From Acanthornis magna (Eukaryota; Chordata; Aves; Passeriformes; Acanthizidae), in assembly GCA_036785705.1 (NCBI GenBank), contig JAWUZG010000333.1:186001-250000 (forward strand): 64,000 nucleotides of DNA, given 5' to 3'. A program made the position numbers and the translations under genes. Below, one piece after another: positions 23,585 through 32,600 of this stretch (positions are counted from its first letter, which is position 1; every line of letters begins with the position of its first letter). Below the pieces are notes generated by a model. It was not told the origin of the DNA. It did no database searches and worked only from the letters and a program-made list of their open reading frames with translations.

Positions 23585-24485
23585 AGAGGGGTCGGGATTC
23601 CAGAAAGGCAGCACTGGGAGTGACTGGGCTGTACTGGGATCACACTGACATCATACTGGCAGTGACTGGCATCATAGTGGGGGCAACTGGAACCATGCTG
23701 GAGCAACTGGGAGTGACTGGAATTGACTGCAAACATGCTGAGGGCTACTTGCATAGACTGGGAGTGTCTGTAACCGTACTGGGGGTGATTGGAAGCACAC
23801 TGGGAGCAACCATGACCACGCTGGGGGCAACTGGGAGCAAGGGGGAGTTACTGAATCTACACTGGGGGCAACTGGGCCTGACTGGGACCATGCTGGGAGG
23901 GACTGAGATGATACAGGAAAGGACTGGGACTATACCGGGGGCAACTGGGACTAAAGAGAACAGAACAGCTGGCCCCATGCTGGGGGAGACTGGGATCACA
24001 CTGAGGGTGACTAGGATCATAGTGGGATTGACTGGAAACATGCTGGGGGCAATTGGGATCATGTTGGGGGCAACTGGGAGATACTAGGAGCAACCGGGAT
24101 CATACTGCTGGTGACTGGGACCACACTCAGGATGAGTGGGAACAGCTGTGAGCAACTGGGATCGTGCTGGAAGCAACTGGGACTAACTGGGAATGCCTGA
24201 GTGCATGCTGGAAGCAACTGTGACTAACTGGGAATGCCTGAGTGCATGCTGGAAGCAAGTGGGATATGCTGGAAGTGACTGGGACATACGGGGATAACTA
24301 GGAGCTCACTTGGGCAACGGAGAGTGACTGGGAATGACTACGAACATGCTGAGGGCAACTGGGATATACTGGGAATGTCTGTAACGGTACTGGGGTTGAC
24401 TGGGAAAATGGGAGCGACTGGGATCAGTGGTGGAGAACTGCGACAATGCTGTGGGAAATTGGGAGTGACTGGGATCATACTGGAG
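23585..24485 (+). repeat. Degenerate minisatellite, ACTGGGA-based
   Basis: About 900 bp built from degenerate units of roughly 20-27 bp of the form actgggatcatactgggggc. Units vary, and a 42-bp pair repeats nearly exactly at about 24180-24262. Long open frames on both strands here (for example 23491-24087) are a by-product of the stop-poor repeat. Confidence 0.85.
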
Positions 24486-24599
24486 GTGTCAGAGCTCACT
24501 CTGGGAGTCCCTGAGGGGATCCCGGGAATTCCCAGGGATTCCCCCTTTCCCCCGCGCTCGCTCGGGCACTGTCGCGTCTCCCGGCCTGCGCCGCCGGAA

Positions 24600-24719
24600 T
24601 CTGCCCGGTGACCGATGACGTCACGAGAAGCTCAAGCTGCCATTGGCGAGCAGGAAATAACCGCGCCAATCGCGGGGCCGGAGGCTGCTCTGGGGGCGGG
24701 GCCGCAGCGGAGCAGTGCG
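24600..24719 (+). promoter_or_regulatory. SXY-type MHC class I promoter (plus copy)
   Basis: A perfect X2/CRE box TGACGTCA lies at 24616-24623 and a Y box (CCATTGG, NF-Y site) at about 24640-24646, about 17 nt later, close to the X2-Y spacing of vertebrate MHC promoters bound by RFX/CREB/NF-Y with NLRC5 or CIITA. A second CCAAT lies at 24666-24670 and a GC box at about 24691-24700. The leader ATG follows at 24720. Confidence 0.72.
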
Positions 24720-24800
24720 ATGGCTCCAGGGCTGGGGCTGGGGGCGCTCCTGGGGGGGTTGAGGGCGGAGTGGCAGCCCCGGCACCGGGACCCCCCCCAC
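24720..24800 (+). pseudogene. MHC class I leader exon relic (plus copy)
   Basis: ATG at 24720 gives MAPGLGLGALLGG, the typical start of songbird class I leader peptides. The hydrophobic run is then lost (LRAEWQPR) and no clean donor is seen. The frame stays open into the following alpha-1-like fragment by chance, but not in its protein frame. A non-functional relic. Confidence 0.68.
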
Positions 24801-24832
24801 ACTCTCTTATCCGGCACCAGGGCCCTCTGTAC

Positions 24833-24944
24833 CGCTCTTCCTCTGCCCGGGGCTCATCCAGTTCGTGGTTCTTGGATACCTGCACGGGACCCGTTCGAGC
24901 GGGGCCGGAGCCGAGCCGGAACATTGGGATTCCCGGCCTAGGAT
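24833..24944 (+). pseudogene. MHC class I alpha-1-like exon fragment 1
   Basis: In one frame it reads PGLIQFVVLGYLHGT ... EHWDSRPRM, matching the alpha-1 pattern PG(L/V)PQFV-VGY-DG-PF and the later W-DS-TRI part. The middle of the exon, about 18-25 residues around the RYDSE/EPRTEW block, is missing. A canonical gtgagt donor follows at 24945. Normal alpha-1 exons are about 260-270 bp; this is about 112. Confidence 0.68.
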
Positions 24945-24985
24945 GTGAGTGCCCCCGGCACAGCCACTACCGACCTCTGACTCTG

Positions 24986-25440
24986 GAACCTCCCTGAATA
25001 TCGAGTTTTGGGAACCGAGGACCCCTTGCGCCCTTTTTCCCCTACAGTGAGATCCCCTCTGCACCCCCTTATATGCCCTGCACACCCTTTCCTGGCCATC
25101 CCGCCTCTCCCAATCCCCCGACCCTTTTTCTTGACCCTGGGACACCCTGGACCTCCACTGCTGCATTTCCCAGCTCCCAGACCTTCTTTCTTGAACACTG
25201 GGGTAACTCCCTTTGCTGGGCACAGGGATCCCTTGGATCCCCCCGTCCCTCCTCTCAACTCCCTGCACCCCCATTTCCTTCAACCTGGGACCCCCTTGAG
25301 ACCCCCTTCTCCAGCACCGTGGCCCCATGCACCCCCTTATCCTGCACCAATTCCCCCGCACCCCCTTCCCCGCCCATGCCGCCTCTCCCTGCCCCCATGC
25401 CCCCCTTTCCTTGACCGTGAGACCCCTCAGACCCCCTAAA
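24986..25440 (+). repeat. C-rich minisatellite, intron-like
   Basis: Repeating blocks such as gcacccccttatcctgcacc, ccctttcctggcc and cttgaccctgggaccccc. The reverse complement of the same blocks fills 26860-28560. Confidence 0.8.
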
Positions 25441-25481
25441 ATCCCCGTGTCCCCCACGTTCCTCGCTGCCTGCCTTTCCTC

Positions 25482-25605
25482 TTTGTGGCGCTGTCAGAAC
25501 CTGGCCCGGGGCTCCCCCAGTTTGTGGTTTTGGGGTATCTGGGCGGGACCCCCTTTGAGCAGGGCCAGCGCGAGGCGGAACACTGGGATTCCTGGAGCCG
25601 GCTGG
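25482..25605 (+). pseudogene. MHC class I alpha-1-like exon fragment 2
   Basis: Reads LSEPGPGLPQFVVLGYLGGT then PFEQGQREAEHWDSWSRLG and ends at a gtgagt donor (25606). It lacks the same central part as fragment 1. The 3' flank after the donor (gcccccggcacagccac) is also shared, so the two are duplicates. No alpha-2, alpha-3 or membrane exons were found on this strand. Confidence 0.75.
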
Positions 25606-25619
25606 GTGAGTGCCCCCGG

Positions 25620-26860
25620 CACAGCCACCCCCGGACTGAAGATGCTGCGGGTCTAGCACAGCCAGAGCAGGGAGAGTGGGGGGGTCTGTGGGCATAGGGG
25701 GATCTGTGGGAATGGGGGGAGCCGTGGGGCTGGAATGGGAAATCGTGGAGCTTGAACAAGGATATAAAAATTAAAGTGGGATCAGCACCTGCGGTGCGAG
25801 ATCCCCAGATCACTGCCGGGCGGATCCGTGCTGCCTTCCCGAGCCCCATCCCGGCTGTTACTGGGTCACAGCTCCCGGATGCCGAATCCGATGAGGATGA
25901 TGATGATAGCAGCGATGATGGACACAGTGAGCTGAGATTCCAGCCGGGTTATGGCTCTGGGATGCACAAGACGGTGAGGAGGAGGAACAACCTCATCCTG
26001 CTGCTCTGCATTCCCAAATTCCTCTTCCCCCATTTTCCACTTCCCATATTCCACATTCTCAACCTCACCCCAGGAAGCGCAGGGGTGTCCTGGGGTGGCG
26101 TAGTGATATCTTGTATTCCTTATCGTTTGTATGCTTGACCAGAATATGGTCCTGTAGCTTTAACTGTGTCCTGCAGCCGAGAGAAGCTCTGCCAGCACGG
26201 GATGTTTTGGGAATTTTGGGAATTTTTGGGGGTTTTTTCCCCGGTTGTTCTACAGGGGAGTGAGAAGGAAGGGACACTGTTTGGGTGGTTTTTTTTTCCA
26301 TCAGTTGATGCTGCTGGTTGCTGCTGCTACCGGTGTGGCTGCTGCTTGGGTTTTTAATTTTTTAATTTTTTTTTTGTTTGGTTTGGTTTTGGTTTTTTGG
26401 GGGTTTTTTTTGTTTGTTTGCTTGCTTTGGTTTTGTTTAGTTTTGTTTTGTTTTTCCCCTGGGATTGTTATTTCGTCGTTTTTGGACCTTTTTCTTCGCC
26501 TTGCTTTCTCATCTGAGAACCTGAGGAGCCCCGGAGGACAGCAGACGAGAATCGTCCAGGGAGCCACCAGTGGAACTCCACCCGGCCTCTCCAGAGACCC
26601 CGGAAAGGGGAAGCCACGCCTGAGGAAAAGGACACTAAAGTTCATCAACTGTTTATTCAGGTTTAATGACCCTTTTTTCCGTTTCCCCTTCCACTGTGTG
26701 GTCTGTTAATTAAACAGTTCTTATCCCACTTTCAGCTGAGATATTCTGTTTGCTATGGGGGAAGGGGTGCCGGAAGTCTTTGCTGTGGGGGAGGTGTTTT
26801 ATTCAGAACACTTTCCACCTAGGAAAATTTTCTCTAATCCGAGACAAGGGGGTGGGGAAC
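25620..26860. other. Region between the two inverted MHC-like copies
   Basis: Contains a short minus-strand frame with a hydrophobic run (about 25866-25960, SIIAAIIIILIGFGI) preceded by a cccag acceptor-like site; it could be a degenerate transmembrane exon or only a GAT repeat read backwards. A T/G-rich low-complexity tract lies at about 26340-26455. At 26520-26740 lies unclassified sequence ending with attaaac, possibly a retroelement tail. No gene assigned. Confidence 0.4.
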
Positions 26861-28560
26861 TGGGGGGACATGGGGATTTAGGGAATCTGAGGGGTCCCGG
26901 AGTCAAGGAAAAGGGAAGCTGGGGGTGGGGGCGGGATCGTCAGGGAAAGGGGTGCAGAGGACGATTGGTGCAGGATAAGGGCTGCTGGGGAAGGCAGTTT
27001 CAAGGGGGTTTCAAGGGTCAAGGAAAGGGGAGTGTAGGGTCTTGGAGAGGCGGGATGGGGATTGAAGCGGTTCCTGTGCCCAGGAAAGGGTGTACAGTGG
27101 TCCTCAGTTTCAAGGAAAGGGGAGTCATGGGGTGGGGAGCCCCGGAATAGCCAGGAATGAGTGTCCCAGAGGTCCTCAGTGTTAAGGAATGCGGGTCTGG
27201 AGGCTGGGAAAGGCAAGAACTGGCATCCAGGGGGTCCCAGAGTCAGGCAAAAGGGGAAGGCTGGGGACTGGAGCAGATGGGATGGCCAGGAATGGGGGTG
27301 CATGGGGCTCCCAGAGTTGAGGAGGAGCTTCAAGGAATTGCCAGTGCCTGGAAATGGTGGCTCAAGGGAGCCCCAGGGTTAAAGAAAAGGGTATGCAAGC
27401 ACTGGAAGAAGTGGGATGGGGGTACAGGGGTCCCTGTGCTCAAGAAAGGGGGGGGTCACATGCTGGAGAGACATGAGATGGGTCAGAAACAGGGTCCGGG
27501 GGGGGTCCAAGGGCCGCACAAGGGATTCAGGGGCTGGCAGTGCCTAGGGATGGGGGTTCAGGGGGGCCCCAGGGTCAAGAAAAGGGAGTGCAGGGACTGT
27601 GAGAGGTGGGACATGGTGTCCATGGGGCACCTGTGTCCAGTAAAGGGGAGTCCCGGGCCCCCAATGTCAGGGAAAGTGAGGTCACAGGGTGGGGAGAATG
27701 ATGATCAGGAATGGGGTCCCAGTGCTAAGAGGGGTTTGGAAGCTGGGAAAGACAGGATGGGGTACAGGAGGTCCTAGGGTAAAGAAAAAACTGGGGGCGG
27801 GGACTGGGAGAGGCCGAATGGAAGGGAAAAGGGGGTGCAGGGGGTACTCGTGTGGGACAAAGGGGTGCAGCAGGGTCCCAAAGCTGGGAAGAAGGTGCAA
27901 GGGAATCCCAGTGGCCAGGAATGGGGTTTCAGGGGGGTCCCGGTGCCATCTGAGGGGGCTCAAGGGGGTCCCGGTGTGGAGAAGTTGGTGCAGGGGGTGT
28001 CACTAGTGGGGTTGGGGGTGCAGGGGAGTCCCAGTGCACAGGAAGGAGGGTGCAGGGCAGTCCCAAGGACAAAGAAATAGCGGAAGTGGGATGGGAGGTC
28101 CAAGTGGTCCCCAGTGTGGAGGAAAGAGGAGTCATGGGGTAGGGAAAGCCAGGACAGCCAGGAAGAGGTTTAAAGGGGTCCCCAATGTTGAGGGAAGATG
28201 GAGTGGGAGTGTGGGAAAGGCAGGAATTGGGGTGCAGAAGGTCCCAGGGTAAACGAAAAGGAGAGTCTGGGAGCTGGAGAGGCGGAATGAGGGTCCAGGA
28301 GGTGCCAGGGTCAAGGAAAAGGGAGGGTTTGGGGCCTGGGAGAGCAGGAATGGCGAGGAAAGTGGCTGCGGAGTGGAAAAAGGGGTACACGGAGGATCTC
28401 ACTGCTGGGGAAAAGGGTGCAAAGCCTTCTCGGTTCCCAAAAATCGAGATTTAGGGAGGTCCCAGGGTCAAAGAAATGCGGGTGCAGATACTCAGAGACA
28501 TCGGAGAGGGGATCAAGCGTGTGCAGGGCCGTGCTGACGTCCAGGAATTGGGAGTAAGGG
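26860..28560 (-). repeat. G-rich minisatellite (reverse complement of the C-rich one)
   Basis: About 1.7 kb of degenerate modules of some 35-90 bp: gggtcccagggtcaaggaaaaggg, gggagaggcgggatgggggt and ggccaggaatggggtg. G-run density is high on the plus strand, with potential for G-quadruplexes. It corresponds in position to an intron behind the minus-strand leader exon. Confidence 0.8.
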
Positions 28561-28634
28561 GGGGTTCCCTTTGCAGGATGAGGCGTGCAGAAAAGTCCCT
28601 GTGCAGGATAAGGGGGTTCACGGTGCCGGTTCCG

Positions 28635-28693
28635 GGGCTGCCACTCCCGCCTCACCGCCCCCAGGAGCGCCCCCAGCCCAGCGCTGGAGCCAT
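28635..28693 (-). pseudogene. MHC class I leader exon relic (minus copy)
   Basis: ATG at 28693-28691 gives MAPALGWGRSWGR then a stop. Compared with the plus copy, a one-base loss has shifted the frame after MAPALG, so this copy is broken. Confidence 0.65.
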
Positions 28694-28800
28694 CGCACTG
28701 CTCCGCTGCGGCCCCGCCCCCAGAGCCGCCTCCGGCCTCGCGATTGGCGCGGTTATTTCCTGCCCGCCAATGACAGCTTGGTGTTCTCGGACGTCATCAG
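28694..28800 (-). promoter_or_regulatory. SXY-type MHC class I promoter (minus copy)
   Basis: The X2 box is TGACGTCC (28789-28796, one change from the palindrome). The Y box ATTGG is at 28767-28771 and a second CCAAT (plus-strand ATTGG) at about 28743-28747. GC box present. Spacing as in the plus copy. Confidence 0.65.
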
Positions 28801-28894
28801 TCGCCGGGCAGATCCCGGCGGCACAGGCCGGGAGACGCGACAGTGCCCGAGGGAGTGCGGGGGGAAAGGGGGAATCCCTGGGAATTCCCGGGAT

Positions 28895-29365
28895 CCCTCC
28901 CAAAATCCTCCCGTAAAATCCCTCCAAATCGGCCAAAATCCCTCTAAACTCCCCCAAATCCCCCCATGACACCCCAAAATTCCCCCAATTCCTCTCAATC
29001 TCCCAAAATCCCCCCTAATACCTCTCCCAAACCTCCAAATCCCCCCTCAAAATCCTCCCAAATCCCCCAAATTCCATTCAAAATTCCTCCCGAAATCACC
29101 CCAAATGCTCCAAAATTCCACCAATCCCCCTCAATCTCCCAAAATCCCTCTCCAAACTCCCAGTTTCCCCCCAAACCTCGCTGAAATCCCCCCAGTCCCC
29201 AGCCCCAAAATCCCCCAATTCCAAGCCTTGAAATTCCCCAAAATCTCCCAAATCCCAGCCCTAAAATTCCCCCAAATCCCCAAATTCCCAGCCCCAAATC
29301 CCCCCAATTCCCAGCCCCAAAATTCATCCCATTCCCAACCCCAAATCCCTGAAATCCGCAGGCTC
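28895..29365 (+). repeat. C/A-rich degenerate simple repeat
   Basis: Almost G-free plus strand of units like ccccaaattcccc and cccagccccaaaattc. Typical of GC-rich avian microchromosome or subtelomeric DNA. Confidence 0.8.
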
Positions 29366-29574
29366 AGGGACACCCTGTCCAGCCGGGAGAGCTCCTGCAT
29401 CTCCATATCGGGATAAAACCAAACACAGGAGCCCTGGGAGGACTGAGATTGTGGCATGGGGACGTTGGGAGGTGCCATGCAGAAATGCCTTTGCCCTAAA
29501 AAGGCACCCCGGGTTTTTGTTGTTTTTTTGTTGTGGTTTTTTTTAAAATTTATTATTTATTTCTTTTTCCAGCA

Positions 29575-31520
29575 ATGGTCTCCAAATGATCAAAAGCTAC
29601 AGCTAGTAAAAGTGTACCTAGCCAAACAGAACCCTCCAAGAAGGATGCATCTGTCCAGACACCTTCCTGTGAGGAGTGCTTGAGCCTGTCAGCAGTACCA
29701 GGGCATGGTGCAAAAATCACCTGCGTGAGGTGCAAACAGGTGAGTGATCTCCTCAGTCTGGTGGTGGAGCTTCGGGAGGAGGTAGAAAGACTAAGGAGTA
29801 TTAGGGAAATCGAACGGGAAATAGACCAGTGGAGTTTCACCCTTCCATTCCTGAGAGAAGCCCACCAGGAGTCAGAGGATTCCTGTGCCTCCTACCATCA
29901 GGCAGAAGGAGGAGACCTAGGTGATGAAGGGGAGTGGAAAAGGGCTCCTACCCAGGGAGGTAATAAAAATTCCTCCTGACCCCCATTGCCTACCCAGGTG
30001 CCACTTCAGAATCCAGGCCTTGGATCTGGAGGGTCAGCCAGATGACATAGAAGAAAATAATCTGCCCGGAGAGCCTCCCAGCTCCACTTCGTCTGTCAAA
30101 CAGATCACTACCTCTAGCATTAAAAAGAAAAGAAGGGTAGTCATAGTAGGCGACTCCTTCTGAGAGGAACAGAGGGCCCCATATGTCAAGCGGGCCCATC
30201 CCACAGGGAGGCATGCTGCCTCCCTGGGGCCCGGGTATGGGATATCTCCAGAACATTCCCTGGGCTGATTCAGCCCTCTGAGTATTACCCAGTGCTGACA
30301 CTCCAGGCTGGCAGCAATATGATTGACAAGAAGACAACACAGCAATTAAAAGGGACTTCAGGGCCCTGGGTCAAGTGGTTGATGGGGCATGAGCACAGGT
30401 GGTGTTCTGCTCGGTCCTTTCAGCGGCAGGGACAAACAATGAAAGGAACAGGAGAAGCTGCATTATCAATCAGTGGCTTAGGGACTGGCACCATCGGCAG
30501 AACTTTGGGTTCTTTGGTGATGGGGCAACTCTTACGGCACCTGGCCTGCTGGAGCCAGATGGGCTCCGTCTGCCTATCAAGGGCAAAAGGGTTCTAGTCC
30601 ATGAGTTGGCGGGACTGACTGAGAGGGCTTTAGACTAGGTTTGAAGGGGGAAGGGGATGCAGTTAGGCTTTCCAGAACCAAGCCCAAGGGTAGTAAGCCA
30701 GAGTCAGGGGTGAAATCAGCAGCCCAGCTGAAGTGCATGTACATTAATGCACACAGCATGGGCAATAAACAAGAGGAGCTGGAAGCCATGGTACAGCAGG
30801 GAAGCTCTGATGTAGTCACCATCAAAGGAACATGGTGGGATGACTCGCGTAACCAGAGCACTGTAGTGGATGGCTACAAGCTCTATGGAAGAGATGGGTG
30901 AGGGAGAAGAGGTGGAGCGGTTGCTCTTTACATTAGGAAGGCTCCTGATGCCACGGAAATGGAGATTAATATCGATAAGGTTGAGCGCCTGTGGGAAAGA
31001 ATCGGGGGAAGGCCAACAAGGCTGACATCCTGGTGGGAGTCTGTTCTAGGCCACCCCACCAGGATGGAGAGGTGGAGGTATTATTCTACAAGCAGCTGGA
31101 GGATGTTTCAAGATCACCAGCCCTTGTTCTTGTAGGTGACATCAATCTGCCAGATATCTGCTGGGAACTCAACACAGCCAAGAAGAAGCAGTCTAGGAGT
31201 TTCCTTGAGTGTACGGAGGACAGCTTTTTGTCTCAGTCGGTGAGCGAGCCCACCAGGGGAGGGGCTACACTAGACCTGCTGTTTGCAAACAGAGAAGGGC
31301 TGGTGGGAGATGTGGTGGTTGGAGGCCATCTGGGGCACAGTGATAATGAAATTATAGTTTTCAATATTTGGTGAAATAAGGAGGGGCATCAATAAAACTT
31401 CCACACTGGAATTCTGGAGGGCAGAGTTTGGCCTATTCAAGAGACTTACCCAGAGAGTACCTTGGGAAGCAACCCTTAGAAACAAAGGAGTCTGGGAAGG
31501 ATGGGTGTGCTTCAAAACAC
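29575..31520 (+). mobile_element. CR1 LINE: ORF1 and 5' part of ORF2, 3'-truncated
   Basis: ORF1 part: a cysteine motif (CEEC ... CVRC) at about 29665-29735, a coiled-coil-like helix (LVVELREEVERLRSIREIE) and the start of the esterase-like domain (VVIVGDSF, about 30135). ORF2 part: the endonuclease with CMYINAHSMGNKQEELEA, TWWDDS, VGDINLPDICW and LGHSDNEI between about 30735 and 31370. Stops and frameshifts are present and the reverse transcriptase is missing, so the copy is dead. Confidence 0.88.
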
Positions 31521-31849
31521 AGGAAAAAACACAGACTATCCCTACGTGCTGAAAGATGAGCCGATGAGGAAAATGACTAGCCTGGATATTACTTAATTAC
31601 ATATTGAAATTAATTAGTCTAAGATTAATATAAAACTAGCTAAAAATTGGCAAACTGTAAGTACCGAAGGGTGCATTCCCCATAATCGCCTGGGATTTAT
31701 CTGTGAAAATGCAGCGCTGGAGACAGAAGACTTGTGTTTGGACACACAAGATAGCACACGTACCTTTGAAATGTACCCTGGTCCATCCCTGGCCACAGCT
31801 GCCTCTCATGGCAGCTCAGGGGCATGAGACCAGCCCCTGCTCTGGTTGG

Positions 31850-32230
31850 GAGGTGTGCCCAGGGCTCTGGACCTTCCCCTTCTTCCCGAACCTTCTGTTA
31901 AGTTTACTGTACTATTGGTTGCTGTCTACTGTACCCTCCCCTCTTATGTTGTAATTGGCCCCTGTACCCTTGTTCCCTCCCCTTGTCCCTTCTCCAATTG
32001 GGTACCCTTCCCCCTTTTTAACTGGCGGCTGGGGACAGCCCCCTGGGGACTCCTTCTCCACTCTCCCTTCCGAATACCGTACCCCCGGACCCCACAATAA
32101 ACGGAGAGCATGGGGGAGACCCTCCCACAACTCTTTGCCTTGTCTCGCCTCCTTTACCAGCGGCACCTGCAGCTGACCACTCGCCGGGAACAGCCCCACT
32201 CAGGCTGGAAAGACCCCAGCAATAGCCTTT
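31850..32230 (+). mobile_element. Possible LTR remnant upstream of FBXO15
   Basis: Several CCAAT/ATTGG boxes (about 31915-32000), AATAAA at about 32096 and a T-rich stretch after it look like U3-R-U5. Terminal TG/CA ends and target duplications could not be fixed. It could also be ordinary promoter-proximal sequence. Confidence 0.38.
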
Positions 32231-32319
32231 GGTGGGCCAGTGGCTCGTGTCCCAGGCGAGGGCAGCCAGGAAGGCCAGGCGGCTTCCTAAGAGCGACTAC
32301 AACAGTAGATTCCTTTGAG

Positions 32320-32600
32320 TCACTGGAAGGTTCCGCGGGGCGTCAGCCCTTCCCGAGTGGCCCACACGGCCATGCTCGGGCACCGTCCCCGCCTGCCCCG
32401 ACCCAGCCCTGCCGGACATGGCCTCCCTCGGCCTGGCGCCGCCCCTGCCCCCCTCAGGCGCTGCCCACCGCGGTGACAGCGCGCGTTCCTTCCCTTCCTT
32501 CCGTCCTTGCCTCCCTTCGCTGCCCGCGGCCATGGCGACAGGCGGCGGCAGGTGAGCAGGGCCGTGCCGAGCGGGGCCTTCTGCCCTCGGCCGGGGAGGC
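32320..32600 (+). promoter_or_regulatory. CpG island promoter of FBXO15
   Basis: GC/CpG-rich block without a TATA box around the first coding exon (ATG 32532). A pyrimidine run (ccttcccttccttccgtcc) lies just upstream of the start. Confidence 0.65.
32532..32551 (+). CDS. FBXO15: FBXO15 coding exon 1
   Basis: ATG GCG ACA GGC GGC GGC AG then gtgagc. It reads MATGGG and joins in phase to exon 2 (R-L-R-T-F). The same MATG start is known in mammalian FBXO15. Confidence 0.78.

Larger units (their letters stand above)
24515..24800 (+). repeat. Inverted repeat arm A (MHC class I promoter plus leader)
   Basis: Pairs, as the reverse complement, with 28615-28897, at roughly 90 percent by eye. Shared blocks include gggatcccgggaattccc, cgggcactgtcgcgtctccc, caggaaataaccgcgcc and gcagcggagcagtgcgatgg. 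Similarity continues more weakly into the C-rich minisatellite (24986-25070 against 28395-28475). Confidence 0.88.
28615..28897 (-). repeat. Inverted repeat arm B (MHC class I promoter plus leader)
   Basis: Reverse-complement partner of 24515-24800, about 3.8 kb apart. Arm B lacks the alpha-1-like insert that follows arm A. Confidence 0.88.

Noticed and set aside
23491..24087. 198-codon open frame
   Set aside because: It is entirely minisatellite; the residues simply repeat TG-LGATG-like units, and the opposite strand is open too.
24807..25695. Overlapping 100-216 codon frames in the GC-rich region
   Set aside because: GC-rich, stop-poor minisatellite read in several frames; only the short MHC-like fragments carry family motifs.
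26755..28106. Glycine-rich frames of 100-200 codons
   Set aside because: They lie in the G-rich minisatellite and have no domain or conserved start.
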